64,000 bases of DNA from Parapedobacter indicus. GTDB lineage: Bacteria > Bacteroidota > Bacteroidia > Sphingobacteriales > Sphingobacteriaceae. The stretch spans positions 62,001 through 126,000 of the forward strand of contig NZ_FOQO01000004.1 of NCBI RefSeq assembly GCF_900113765.1, in the 5' to 3' direction. The notes under the pieces are model-generated. The model searched no databases. It had not been told where the DNA came from and worked only from the letters and a program-made list of their open reading frames with translations. A program made the position numbers and the translations under genes. Shown here one piece after another: positions 35,148 to 43,580 of this stretch. The first letter of the stretch is position 1. The number at the start of each line of letters is the position of its first letter.

Positions 35148-35365
35148 TGATTGATGGATTTTCGGATTTCGGCTATCGCCATAAGCTGATCCTTTTCAAA
35201 GATAGGTCCCTTAAGCAATAATTCTTTAAGTGGCTTATTTCTGGTAGTCGCTGGTTTTATTGTTTTTTTGTCCAACTCCTTTTTCAGGATAGCCAATTGA
35301 CTATCTGGCAGCCCTTTAATTGCCGCCAACAACTCGTTAAACCCTATTTTAACGTTTAACTCCAT
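35132..35365 (-). CDS. Antitoxin paired with VapC-type toxin
   Basis: 77 residues from the ATG at 35365. A helical N-terminus (ELNVKIGFNELLAAIKGLP) and charged middle (LKKELDKKTIKPATTRNK) lead to a C-terminal segment (LLLKGPIFEKDQLMAIAEIRKSINQWRTP, given in part as GPIFEKDQLMAIAEIRKSIN) that would bind the toxin groove. I do not recognise a named DNA-binding family. The call rests on the 16-bp overlap with the PIN toxin, size and composition. Confidence 0.6.
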   Translation of the reverse strand: MELNVKIGFNELLAAIKGLPDSQLAILKKELDKKTIKPATTRNKPLKELLLKGPIFEKDQLMAIAEIRKSINQWRTP

Positions 35366-35442
35366 ACGGACAAACTTACATGTTTTGTCTTGAATATACA
35401 ACAGCGGCTTCCTAATTTGAGACTGAAAAGAAATTTGACAAA

Positions 35443-36090
35443 TTACACCCATTCCATCACCTTATCTCCCGCTATCGGATAAATACGCGCATTACGTACA
35501 GGCTGAACAAGGTGTAGTCCGGTCAATGAACCGAAAGCCGGTAACAACAACGTTTGCTCCCGGTAGTAAAAACAGGGCAAACGGTACGTTTGTCTTCCCT
35601 TTGCGGGAATAAGACAGCCTGGATGTACATGGCCCGCGATGTTAAGCCGTCCGGAACATCCATTCCCTTCGGGATGATGTGTGCAATGAATATGCGGCGC
35701 AATGGAATAAGACGGTACGACATCAACCGTTGCCTTTTCCAATAAATCGCTTGGCAGGATATCGTGGTTGCCACGCGTAAGAATAAATCGTATGGAAGGA
35801 TTGACTGCCCTGAACCGCTCGAATACCAGCCATTCGCTATTCAGATCACTGTGAAACAGATCGCCCAGAAAAATCACGGTTTCGACGCGATGGTTGTCCA
35901 ATAATGACTGCAAGCGTCCCCTATCTTTGTCGACCGGTAGTACCGGCATAAAGATCCCGGCTTTACGGAAATGGGCTCCTTTTCCCAAATGCCAGTCGGC
36001 CACCACTAGCGTATTATATTCGGGAAGCAACAGCGCTCTTTCGGGCAGTAAGGTGAGTCGTGTACCCATCAGTTGAATCGCTTTTCCCAT
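35443..36090 (-). CDS. pdeM: Ligase-associated DNA damage response endonuclease PdeM
   Basis: 215 residues, metallophosphoesterase fold. Metal-site motifs in order: VADWHLGKG (Asp32, His34), FLGDLFHSDLN, LTRGNHDIL and NIAGHVHPG. This small enzyme is the partner nuclease of the ligase-associated repair operon. It is the last gene of that operon and begins 4 bp after the helicase stop. It is probably cytoplasmic and trims damaged ends before ligation; the biochemical role is known only from the family. Confidence 0.92.
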   Translation of the reverse strand: MGKAIQLMGTRLTLLPERALLLPEYNTLVVADWHLGKGAHFRKAGIFMPVLPVDKDRGRLQSLLDNHRVETVIFLGDLFHSDLNSEWLVFERFRAVNPSIRFILTRGNHDILPSDLLEKATVDVVPSYSIAPHIHCTHHPEGNGCSGRLNIAGHVHPGCLIPAKGRQTYRLPCFYYREQTLLLPAFGSLTGLHLVQPVRNARIYPIAGDKVMEWV

Positions 36091-36094
36091 ACCG

Positions 36095-38512
36095 CTATGC
36101 CTCTAATTGAGTTTTCAATTTCTCTAACCGAGCCTGCCAATCTTCGTTGCTGTACCGCTCGCGGAAAGACTCAGCAAACACCGGAAAGGCAAATGGGGTA
36201 AGCTGTTCCGGCCGTTGTACCACAATGCGGTGTGTGCTGATCCGCTCAAATGCTTTATGCATACGCGATGCCTCCAATTGGAAATCATATACTTCGTCGT
36301 AAGCCTGCCGGAGCAGCAGGTTATTGGAGTCATATTCTTCAAATACCGAAAAAAACAAGCCTGAGTTGGCCTGCAAATGTTTCGTCTTCATCGGTTTGCC
36401 CGGATAGCCTTGGAATACCAGGCCCGCGATTCCGGCGATGTCTCTGAACTTGCGACGCGCCATTTCCCGGATATTGATGCCGCTGCGGATGTCGTCGAAT
36501 AGCTTTTCCGTAGCGAACAATCCCATCTGCAACGCTTCATCCAACGGCAGCGGATCATCACAAAGCAGCTCGAACCCATATTCGTTACTAGCAATACTGA
36601 ACGTAGCTTTCCGGATACTGCTCAGCCGGTAAGCCACCACTGCGGCCATGCCCTCATGCACCAGCTTTCCTTCAAACGGGTAGACAAACAGGTGATAGCC
36701 ATGGCGGGTGCGGATGTATTCCACCAACAGCTCGTACTCTCCCGGTAGGGTCGACACCCGGCGCTGTTCGGAAAAAAGCGGCTCCAGAAATCGTAGTTCC
36801 ATCGGAAGGTTACGGCCTTTCCTGTGAATCTCGGTAAACGTATGCCGGAGCGCCGCCCCAAAATTATCGGATATGGGAAACCTGCCTCCCATCCACGATG
36901 GAACAGCACCTTTTTTGCCGGCTGTCGGTCGAACAATGGCCTGAATGTCCTTTACCCGCACAAGTTCAAGCAGTCGCCCCGAAAACCAGAATGTATCGCC
37001 GGGTTGAAGCCGCGAGATAAACCATTCCTCGATGGTCCCCAGGTATTTACCGCTCAGGAATTTTACGCGCATCATCGCATCCGACACGATGGCGCCGATG
37101 CTTAGCCGGTGTCGCATCGCTACGCGTTTGCTGGCAACCTGGTATAGACCATTAACCACCACCACTTTATGAAATTCTTCGTAGGTATCCAGCGTACGGC
37201 CTCCTTGGGTCACCATGAGCAGACATTCGTCAAATTCTTCGCGGCTTATCGAAGCATAGCAATGTGTGCGTTTGATCTCCGCATACAATTCATCCGCACG
37301 AAAGCCATCGGATACCGCCAACGTGACCATGTATTGCAACAGTACATCAAACGACCGGACATAGGGTAGCCGTTGCTCCAACAACTGATGATGTACCGCA
37401 TATCGGATGGCTGCCCCCTCCATGATCTCCAGCGAATGTGTGGGAAGGAAATAGATCTTACTCGTTTCGCCAGGCCGATGGCCGCTTCTTCCAGCACGCT
37501 GCACAAAGCGCGCCACGCCTTTTGGCGATCCAATCTGGATCACGCAGTCTACGGGCCGGAAGTCGACACCCAAATCCAGGCTGCTCGTGCACACGACAGC
37601 TTTCAGTATACCCTGGTGCAAGGCATCTTCCACCCACAGACGCAATTCGTCGCTCAAGGAGCCGTGATGGATGGCCAGTGCACCCGCAAGCTGCGGGGCC
37701 GCATCCAGCAGCCGGTGATACCAAATCTCTGCCTGCGAGCGGGTATTGGTAAACAGGAGGGTCGACTGATGGGCATCAATGATAGGCAGTACTTTTTCGA
37801 TCATGCTGGTGCCGAGGTGACCCGCCCACGGAAAGCGCTCCAATACGTCAGGAAGCAACGTTTCCATGTGGATATCCTTTTTCAGGTCTGCACGCACCAG
37901 GGTACCCTTACCTTCTCCGCCAAGTAAGATTTCCTTTGCCTGTTTGAGGTTGCCAATCGTAGCAGAAATCCCCCACACTTGAAGATGCGGACAGATGGTA
38001 CGGAGACGGCTAAGCGCCAATTCCACCAGCACTCCCCGTTTGCTACCCATCAATTCGTGCCATTCGTCGATGACTACAAATTCCAGCCCGCTGAAATAAT
38101 CGTGATAGCCCTTGGAAGCCATTAGCAGATGAACGCTTTCCGGTGTGGTAATAAGGGCTTCGGGTGCCGCAGTCCGTTGCCGCTGCCGTTCGGCGGTATT
38201 CGTATCTCCGGTGCGTAAGCCGATGCGGTAATCAAGTTCCAAATCATCGCTTACCGTGCGGGTGGCTTGCAGGATTTCGGCAGAGAGGGCACGCAACGGT
38301 GTAATCCACAGACAGTGTACGCCCTTTTTCTTACGCTGACGGCGGTAATAACGCTGCAGTACGCCAAACCAAATAGCAAAGGTTTTTCCGTATCCCGTAG
38401 GCGCGTTGAGCAGTCCCGATCTGCCTTTGGCTATAGCCGACCATGCTTCCTGCTGGAAACGGTGGGGCCGCCATCCCTTATTAAAAAACCAAGCTTCGGC
38501 AAATGTGTTCAA
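36095..38512 (-). CDS. Ligase-associated DNA damage response DEXH-box helicase (Lhr-like)
   Basis: 805 residues read from a TTG at 38512; no ATG or GTG lies near the family's usual start (FNKGWRPHRFQQEAW). Walker A is APTGYGKT (37-44) and motif II is DEWH (149-152), the variant typical of Lhr-type helicases. Motif VI is QRAGRSGHRPG. The C-terminal half (about 430-800) is the Lhr-core winged-helix and beta-barrel region. It lies between the ligase and pdeM genes. A -7-like TAACTTTG is found 21 bp upstream of the TTG, so it may also have an internal promoter. Confidence 0.9.
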   Translation of the reverse strand: MNTFAEAWFFNKGWRPHRFQQEAWSAIAKGRSGLLNAPTGYGKTFAIWFGVLQRYYRRQRKKKGVHCLWITPLRALSAEILQATRTVSDDLELDYRIGLRTGDTNTAERQRQRTAAPEALITTPESVHLLMASKGYHDYFSGLEFVVIDEWHELMGSKRGVLVELALSRLRTICPHLQVWGISATIGNLKQAKEILLGGEGKGTLVRADLKKDIHMETLLPDVLERFPWAGHLGTSMIEKVLPIIDAHQSTLLFTNTRSQAEIWYHRLLDAAPQLAGALAIHHGSLSDELRLWVEDALHQGILKAVVCTSSLDLGVDFRPVDCVIQIGSPKGVARFVQRAGRSGHRPGETSKIYFLPTHSLEIMEGAAIRYAVHHQLLEQRLPYVRSFDVLLQYMVTLAVSDGFRADELYAEIKRTHCYASISREEFDECLLMVTQGGRTLDTYEEFHKVVVVNGLYQVASKRVAMRHRLSIGAIVSDAMMRVKFLSGKYLGTIEEWFISRLQPGDTFWFSGRLLELVRVKDIQAIVRPTAGKKGAVPSWMGGRFPISDNFGAALRHTFTEIHRKGRNLPMELRFLEPLFSEQRRVSTLPGEYELLVEYIRTRHGYHLFVYPFEGKLVHEGMAAVVAYRLSSIRKATFSIASNEYGFELLCDDPLPLDEALQMGLFATEKLFDDIRSGINIREMARRKFRDIAGIAGLVFQGYPGKPMKTKHLQANSGLFFSVFEEYDSNNLLLRQAYDEVYDFQLEASRMHKAFERISTHRIVVQRPEQLTPFAFPVFAESFRERYSNEDWQARLEKLKTQLEA

Positions 38513-38532
38513 TGGTATGGAGTCCTCTTTTG

Positions 38533-38540
38533 CAAAGTTA
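38533..38540 (-). promoter_or_regulatory. Candidate internal -7 element in front of the helicase gene
   Basis: TAACTTTG on the minus strand in the 45-bp gap between ligase stop and helicase start. No convincing -33 is seen at 19-21 bp, so it is a weak candidate. Confidence 0.3.
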
Positions 38541-38557
38541 CGGTTTTTATGAATTCT

Positions 38558-40159
38558 TCATTTAGTTACCGCAGCAATCAACTGCAGCAAATCCGCTTTG
38601 GTATTGGCGGCCTCGGCCGATTTGTCCCGTCGCCAGCGCAGAATACGCGGAAAACGAAGTGCCACGCCCGATTTATGCCGACTACTTTGTTGAATGCCCT
38701 CAAAGGCAATCTCAAAAACATGATGGGGTGTCACACTGCGCACGGGGCCAAAGCGTTCCAGGGTATTCCGCTTGATCCAAGTATCCAGCTCCGCAATTTC
38801 CTTATCGGTAAGGCCGGAATAGGCTTTCGCAAACGGCACAAGCGAGCCGTCTTCATCCCACACGGCAAACGTATAATCGGTGTACAGGTTTGCCCGACGC
38901 CCATGACCACTCTGGGCGTAGATCAATACACCGTCGGCCGTCAGCGGATCGGTTTTCCACTTCCACCAATGTCCTCGCCTGCGACCGCTGCCATACGCAC
39001 TGTCCTTGCGCTTAAGCATTACCCCTTCGCAATGGAAATCCCGCGCCTGCTGGCGGAAAACCGCAACCTCACCCCAGTGGTTGAACGGCATCACTTCCGA
39101 AAGCAACAACGCAGGAGGCAGCGTAGGTGAGGATAACAGCGTTTCCAACAGGTTACGCCGATAGTGCATGGGCATATCCCGGATATCTTCGCCCTTCCAT
39201 TCCAGCAGGTCATAACACACCATCACCAACGGCGCCTCCCGAAGCGATTTTTGCGACAGGTTCTTTCTTCCAATACGTGTTTGCATCACCTGAAAGGTCA
39301 ATGGACGCCCATCTTGCCAAGGGATAATCTCCCCATCGATGACGGTACCGTCTGGCAACGCATTTGCCAATGGTCCAAATTCCGGAAATTTATCGGTGAG
39401 CAGGTCTTCTCCTCTACTCCATACGAAAAGTTGGCTACTACGTACGATGATCTGTCCACGTATGCCGTCTAATTTTTTTTCGATATACCAATCCTCGATC
39501 GCGCCAAGCGACGCTATGGGAGCATCCAATTGGTAGGCGAGGTAAAAAGGATAGGGTTGAAAAACACGGTCGCTCTGCACCGATTCAGAAAACAACGACG
39601 CCATAGTCTCTGCTGCCGGAATCCATTTGCCCATCAATCGGTGCGCTACCGCAGCCTCATCCATTCCCAAATGGATGGAAAGTGCTTTGATAACCAACTG
39701 GCGGGACACACCCATACGGAAATTTCCGGTAATAAGCTTCGTGAATACAAAGCGTTCATCCGGGTTGAGATGTCGCCAATAGCCCGTAATAACTTCCTTT
39801 TTTTGTTCATCCGTTTGTTCGGGCAGCCTAGCGAGCTCATCGATCACTTCCGGCAACTGGTAATCGCTTCTAGAAGGTGAATCCGAAGGAAGCACCCGTG
39901 CAATGGCCTCGGCCAGGTCGCCCACAATGTGATAGGACTCTTCGAACAGCCAATCCGGTATTCCGGCTGCCGTGGCGGCCCACTCCTTGAGATCCGAAGT
40001 CTTCACCGGGCGCCTCGGACGATTACCGATCAGCAGCGCAATGGCGTACAAGCTATTCCGATCATCGCTTTCAGACAAGTAACGGACGATAGCCGCTACT
40101 TTTTCGTTCGTCTTTGTCGTTTGGTCGATAGCGGTGAATAACTCGGTAAACCTTCTCAT
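38558..40159 (-). CDS. ATP-dependent DNA ligase of the ligase-associated DNA damage response operon
   Basis: 533 residues. N-terminal helical DNA-binding domain (about 1-200), adenylation domain with the nucleotidyl-lysine motif EKKLDGIRG (Lys229), motif III in DGTVIDGEII, motif IV region GVMLKRKDSAYG, motif V RGHWWKWK, and an OB-fold C-terminus (about 400-530) ending in TPHHVFEIAFEGIQQSSRHKSG (given in part). This is the accessory ligase that joins ends processed by the operon's nucleases, separate from the NAD-dependent replicative LigA. Its start overlaps the exonuclease stop by 4 bp (ATGA), so translation is coupled. Confidence 0.93.
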   Translation of the reverse strand: MRRFTELFTAIDQTTKTNEKVAAIVRYLSESDDRNSLYAIALLIGNRPRRPVKTSDLKEWAATAAGIPDWLFEESYHIVGDLAEAIARVLPSDSPSRSDYQLPEVIDELARLPEQTDEQKKEVITGYWRHLNPDERFVFTKLITGNFRMGVSRQLVIKALSIHLGMDEAAVAHRLMGKWIPAAETMASLFSESVQSDRVFQPYPFYLAYQLDAPIASLGAIEDWYIEKKLDGIRGQIIVRSSQLFVWSRGEDLLTDKFPEFGPLANALPDGTVIDGEIIPWQDGRPLTFQVMQTRIGRKNLSQKSLREAPLVMVCYDLLEWKGEDIRDMPMHYRRNLLETLLSSPTLPPALLLSEVMPFNHWGEVAVFRQQARDFHCEGVMLKRKDSAYGSGRRRGHWWKWKTDPLTADGVLIYAQSGHGRRANLYTDYTFAVWDEDGSLVPFAKAYSGLTDKEIAELDTWIKRNTLERFGPVRSVTPHHVFEIAFEGIQQSSRHKSGVALRFPRILRWRRDKSAEAANTKADLLQLIAAVTK

Positions 40160-41148
40160 AGGTCGGCCTCCGTTGCTTCGCCCCCGTGCAGGTGCACTTC
40201 ATGTGCCTGAATTTTCTTTTGTTCGCGCAACCATCGGGCAAACGGTCCTTCATAACCATGTGTTACGTATACCGTTTCGGCCTCCGTGGCTGCTACCGCC
40301 CGGTTCAGCTGGTCCCAGTCGCAATGGTCGGATAATACAAAGCCACGGTCGACACCTCTGCGCCTACGAGCACCCCGAAGCTGCATCCAACCGCTGCATA
40401 CCGCAATCCGATAAGGTGATAATTTTTTCAACCACGGCGAACCAAGCGCGGAGGGAGGAGCCACAATGATTGCACCTTTGAGGGCAGTGCGATCGGTTTC
40501 GGCCGTAATGCGTTCGCCGACGAACCGATAGCCGACCTCTCCCAGCGCAGCATTAACGTTGGCTACCGCACCGTGCAGAAAAACTGAACGGCTTCCCGGC
40601 TGCAACTGTCGAAGAATGCTCTGCGACTTGCCCAACGCATAAGCCAGTAATACGGTATTGACCCCTTCTGCAGCATTCAGATGACACCAACTGTTGATAT
40701 CCTGGAATACGAGATCCGGTTCCGGGAACTGATAAACCGGCAAACCGAATGTCGATTCAGTGACGAAATGGTGACAGCGTATCGGCTCATAGGGTACACT
40801 CAAACCATCGTACGAGAGCTTATAGTCACCGGAAACCGCCCAAATTTCCCCCTCATATTCCAACCTTACTTGGGCCGAACCAATGATATGTCCCGCAGGG
40901 TGCAAACTGATTCGTACACCATTTACTGTAATCACTTCCCCGTATTCCACTTCCTGGATTGCAATCGCTGCGCCTAACCTCAACCGCAAGATAGGAGCAG
41001 TATGCACATGGCAGAGGTACCGCCCCATCCCCCACCGGGCATGGTCGCTATGACCGTGGGTCACTACGGCCTTCTCCACCGGCTCCCACGGATCGATATA
41101 TAGATCGGCTTGCGGACAGTACACGCCGCGTTCGGTAAATTTCAACAT
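40156..41148 (-). CDS. Ligase-associated DNA damage response exonuclease (MBL fold)
   Basis: 330 residues, first gene of the repair operon. The metallo-beta-lactamase motif HGHSDHARWG lies at 31-40 (His31, His33, Asp35, His36), with later ligands in HPAGHIIGSAQV and YKLSYDG. The C-terminal beta-CASP-like part has VLSDHCDWDQLNRAV and VYVTHGYEGPFARWL. This matches the SNM1/Artemis-like exonucleases of the ligase-associated system. It is divergent from the thioesterase gene, whose ATG is 62 bp away. Confidence 0.92.
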   Translation of the reverse strand: MLKFTERGVYCPQADLYIDPWEPVEKAVVTHGHSDHARWGMGRYLCHVHTAPILRLRLGAAIAIQEVEYGEVITVNGVRISLHPAGHIIGSAQVRLEYEGEIWAVSGDYKLSYDGLSVPYEPIRCHHFVTESTFGLPVYQFPEPDLVFQDINSWCHLNAAEGVNTVLLAYALGKSQSILRQLQPGSRSVFLHGAVANVNAALGEVGYRFVGERITAETDRTALKGAIIVAPPSALGSPWLKKLSPYRIAVCSGWMQLRGARRRRGVDRGFVLSDHCDWDQLNRAVAATEAETVYVTHGYEGPFARWLREQKKIQAHEVHLHGGEATEADL

Positions 41149-41177
41149 CGTTCCCTCTTAAACAAAAAACGCTCATC

Positions 41178-41206
41178 TTGGTTTCCGTATTTTATTGTTA
41201 TGTTTG
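41178..41206 (+). promoter_or_regulatory. Promoter of the thioesterase gene, probably leaderless transcript
   Basis: TTG at 41178-41180, an 18-bp spacer and TATGTTTG at 41199-41206. Transcription would start about at the ATG (41211), so the message may lack a leader. Confidence 0.45.
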
Positions 41207-41210
41207 AATC

Positions 41211-41651
41211 ATGGAAAATGTTTTTTACGAGGGGCAGATCATTTGGGCACAGATAGACGCCAATCGGCATCTTCGGCATTCAGCTTATGCCGACTTGTGT
41301 GCACAGGCGAGAAGCAATATGTTGAAGGAAATGGGCCTGTCGCTCGACAAAATAGCGGAAATGAATATCGGGCCGGTACTTTTCCGTGAAGAACTGGTCT
41401 ACCTCCGGGAAATCCATCTCAACGATTTGGTAAAAGTGACCGTTGTAATGAGCCAGTATAACATCGCAAATTCACGCTTTTCTTTTCGGCATGAAGTATA
41501 TCGGGCGGACGGCACCAAATGTGCCGTCGTAACGGTGGATGGTGCATGGATGGACATCGTGAAACGCAAGCTAACCGTATTGCCGGCTGAGTGGCAATCC
41601 ATCGTTTCCCATCTACCCAAAAGTGAAGATTTTCAGGAAATATCGACCTAA
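41211..41651 (+). CDS. Hotdog-fold acyl-CoA thioesterase (4HBT-like)
   Basis: 146 residues. The conserved opening IIWAQIDANRHLRHSAYADLCAQAR (in part QIDANRHLRHSAY) is where 4-hydroxybenzoyl-CoA thioesterases have their catalytic Asp; here it reads DANRHLRHSAY. Later strands VKVTVVMSQYNIANSRFSF and KCAVVTVDGAWMD complete the hotdog. It hydrolyses an acyl-CoA; substrate cannot be predicted. The gene is single, divergent from the repair operon and closed by a strong terminator. Confidence 0.8.
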   Translation: MENVFYEGQIIWAQIDANRHLRHSAYADLCAQARSNMLKEMGLSLDKIAEMNIGPVLFREELVYLREIHLNDLVKVTVVMSQYNIANSRFSFRHEVYRADGTKCAVVTVDGAWMDIVKRKLTVLPAEWQSIVSHLPKSEDFQEIST

Positions 41652-41682
41652 TCGCCGCTGCCGGCCGAATGGTAACGACAAA

Positions 41683-41715
41683 GCCCGCGGATTTAAGAAT
41701 CCGCGGGCCTTTTTT
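41683..41715 (+). terminator. Rho-independent terminator after the thioesterase gene
   Basis: Perfect 11-bp stem (GCCCGCGGATT at 41683-41693 and its complement at 41698-41708), 4-nt loop, then six T after CC. It stands between convergent thioesterase and hsp20 genes and may also stop leftward transcription, though the minus strand has only a short U-run. Confidence 0.85.
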
Positions 41716-41741
41716 AGATAATCAACCTAATCCTATGAACG

Positions 41742-42179
41742 TTATTTTACTTCTATCAACCGCGAAGCCACCTTTGCTTCTTCCTTCTTCGTGATGTCTA
41801 CTTTCAACACACCATCTTGATAGTTCGCATCGATTTTGCCATGGTCAATGCTGTCTGGCAACGTAAAAGAACGGGTAAACGACGTGTAGCTGTATTCCCG
41901 TTTGCTATACTTTTTACCTTCGTCCGTACTTTCAACCTTCTTCTCTGCGGAAATGGTTAATACATCGCCGTCTACATTGATTTTGAAATCCCCTTTCTCT
42001 AATCCCGGAGCAGCGAGCTCGATGTGATACGCATCGCTCGTTTCGGCAACGTTCACTGCAGGAACACGGGAAATAAAGCGATCAGACAAAAACGAATCGT
42101 TAAAAATGGGGTTGAAGAAATCATTTACCCAGTTATCTACCCCTCTGTTTTTGTTTCCAGAAAATTTTACAAGTGTCAT
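41742..42179 (-). CDS. Hsp20/alpha-crystallin small heat-shock protein
   Basis: 145 residues. A short N-arm (NDFFNPIFNDSF) precedes the alpha-crystallin domain (about 40-135): VNVAETSDAYHIELAAPGLEKGDFKINVDGDVLTISAEK, in part AAPGLEKGDFKI, and ANYQDGVLKVDITKKE with the GVL motif. The C-terminal tail has SRLIEVK with the I-x-V-like anchor. It is an ATP-independent holdase in the cytoplasm. It carries a perfect AGGAGGA Shine-Dalgarno site 7 nt before the ATG, rare in this window. Monocistronic by context. Confidence 0.93.
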   Translation of the reverse strand: MTLVKFSGNKNRGVDNWVNDFFNPIFNDSFLSDRFISRVPAVNVAETSDAYHIELAAPGLEKGDFKINVDGDVLTISAEKKVESTDEGKKYSKREYSYTSFTRSFTLPDSIDHGKIDANYQDGVLKVDITKKEEAKVASRLIEVK

Positions 42180-42186
42180 TTTATAA

Positions 42187-42193
42187 TCCTCCT
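42187..42193 (-). promoter_or_regulatory. Consensus Shine-Dalgarno site of hsp20
   Basis: AGGAGGA, 7 nt upstream of the hsp20 ATG, in an otherwise AT-rich leader. Confidence 0.7.
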
Positions 42194-42331
42194 ATAATTT
42201 TTTATTAAATCGTTGATAGGTGGTTTTCAAATTATATACCAACGGGAGAAAAATTTGTTTTAATGACTTTTTGACATGAATACTTGTTGACTAGATGACT
42301 TTTTGTCTTACACTGTTTGAAGTATTGACAA

Positions 42332-42712
42332 TTACATCTCTTTCGGATGACGATTCCAGCTTAAGGTTACCGCGGCCTTGGCGCGATCGCCTCCAAAAGG
42401 AGGCTGGTTTTTACAGATGGTCACCTCGATTTCGTCTACAAACGGAAATTCCTCCTGTACCCGTGTGAGCATCGTTTCGGCGACGGTTTCCAGCAGTTTC
42501 CGGGCTACCTGCATTTCAGTTTTCGCGATGTTGTATAAGGTTTCATAATTTACGGTACGATTGAGTTCATCGCCACCCGTCTCTCGTCTGAGAAATCCCG
42601 TCCGGACCGCTACCGTAAATTCGTTACCAAGCACCTGTTCTTCTGGATAATAGCCATGAAATGCATAAAATCGCAGATCGGTGAGTGCTACATATTGGCG
42701 GGTCGTTTCCAT
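42332..42712 (-). CDS. folB: Dihydroneopterin aldolase
   Basis: 126 residues. LTDLRFYAFHGYYPEEQVLGNEF at the start holds the active-site FHG-Y-EE pattern (in part FYAFHGYYPEEQVLGN). The NRTVNYETLYNI block and the LLETVAETML helix follow, and the catalytic Lys lies in VTICKNQPPFGGD. It makes 6-hydroxymethyl-dihydropterin for folate synthesis. Single gene, 56 bp upstream of the first LuxR gene on the same strand. Confidence 0.9.
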   Translation of the reverse strand: METTRQYVALTDLRFYAFHGYYPEEQVLGNEFTVAVRTGFLRRETGGDELNRTVNYETLYNIAKTEMQVARKLLETVAETMLTRVQEEFPFVDEIEVTICKNQPPFGGDRAKAAVTLSWNRHPKEM

Positions 42713-42768
42713 TGGGCAAACCTACAGGAAATTAGCTGTCTTTGCAACTGCGTAGCCGACGGCGTTAT

Positions 42769-43470
42769 TCAAACCAAATTGAAAGCCTGTGCGAATTTAA
42801 TGATGTCGTACTGAGATTTGGCACCCAATTTCCGCTTGATGTTACGCCGATGTGTATGCAGCGTCTTTTCAGAGATAAATACCCTACTGCTTGTTTCGAC
42901 GGCGGTTTCTCCGGAGGCAATGTATTGCAACAACTCCCTTTCGCGCGTTGTCAGCGATGCATAACGCTGGTAGTTATCCTTAAGCAGCAAGTTTTCCTCC
43001 ATGAGTCGTTCGGCCTTCTCGGCCAGGTGGTGGTTCGGGTCCAATTGCAGCGCAAAGGTGAGCGAAAGCAGCGGTTTTCCTTTTTCATCATAAATAAACG
43101 GTCTTGCCGCACTCAGGTACCACTCAAAACCCCGTTCTTCACCGGTGGCTACCTGTTGAAAAAAAGAAAACCATTTGGTGTTCTTATCCGCTTTTAGCAA
43201 TTCCATAAATTTCGGAAGGTAAAATGCTACGTCATTTGAATTGAAGAACTTGGTAAAATACCCCTGTCCCAATTGCCTCACTTCTTCCAACGTAGCCCCC
43301 AACATCTTCAGTCCATTCGACGATAAATATACCACCGAAAAATCCCTTACATCATGGACGATGAAAACAGGTAGTTCATCCGCAATCGCTTCAAATGCAG
43401 TTAGTTTTTGTGTGATGTTGCGACGTATCAAATCGCTACAATCAAAATCAGCAGGTATAAAGTGATTCAT
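42769..43470 (-). CDS. PAS-like/LuxR-type transcriptional regulator, copy 1
   Basis: 233 residues. An N-terminal PAS-like sensor (about 30-150, ADELPVFIVHDVRDFSVVYLSSNG, GFEWYLSAARPFIYDEKG) is joined by a helical linker (LAEKAERLMEENLLLKDNYQ) to a LuxR/GerE HTH (about 170-233, LTTRERELLQYIASGE and SEKTLHTHRRNIKRKLG). There is no phospho-acceptor receiver domain. It is a full-length paralogue of the next gene upstream (43581-44285), and the DNA-binding tails are nearly identical. Ligand and targets unknown. A -7-like TATTTTTG lies at 43499-43506 on the minus strand. Confidence 0.82.
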   Translation of the reverse strand: MNHFIPADFDCSDLIRRNITQKLTAFEAIADELPVFIVHDVRDFSVVYLSSNGLKMLGATLEEVRQLGQGYFTKFFNSNDVAFYLPKFMELLKADKNTKWFSFFQQVATGEERGFEWYLSAARPFIYDEKGKPLLSLTFALQLDPNHHLAEKAERLMEENLLLKDNYQRYASLTTRERELLQYIASGETAVETSSRVFISEKTLHTHRRNIKRKLGAKSQYDIIKFAQAFNLV

Positions 43471-43580
43471 TAATTAATTAGTGGTAGATGTCCGATCGCA
43501 AAAATACAAAAAATACTCAAAAGTAACCCTATTATACAATGTGCACCGACAGACAATGCAGTGGACGACCAAGGTATATA

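Noticed and set aside
13758-35365. Integrative element bounded by the two toxin-antitoxin pairs
   Set aside because: No integrase, tRNA target, direct repeats or conjugation genes are visible; left only as a hypothesis in the findings.
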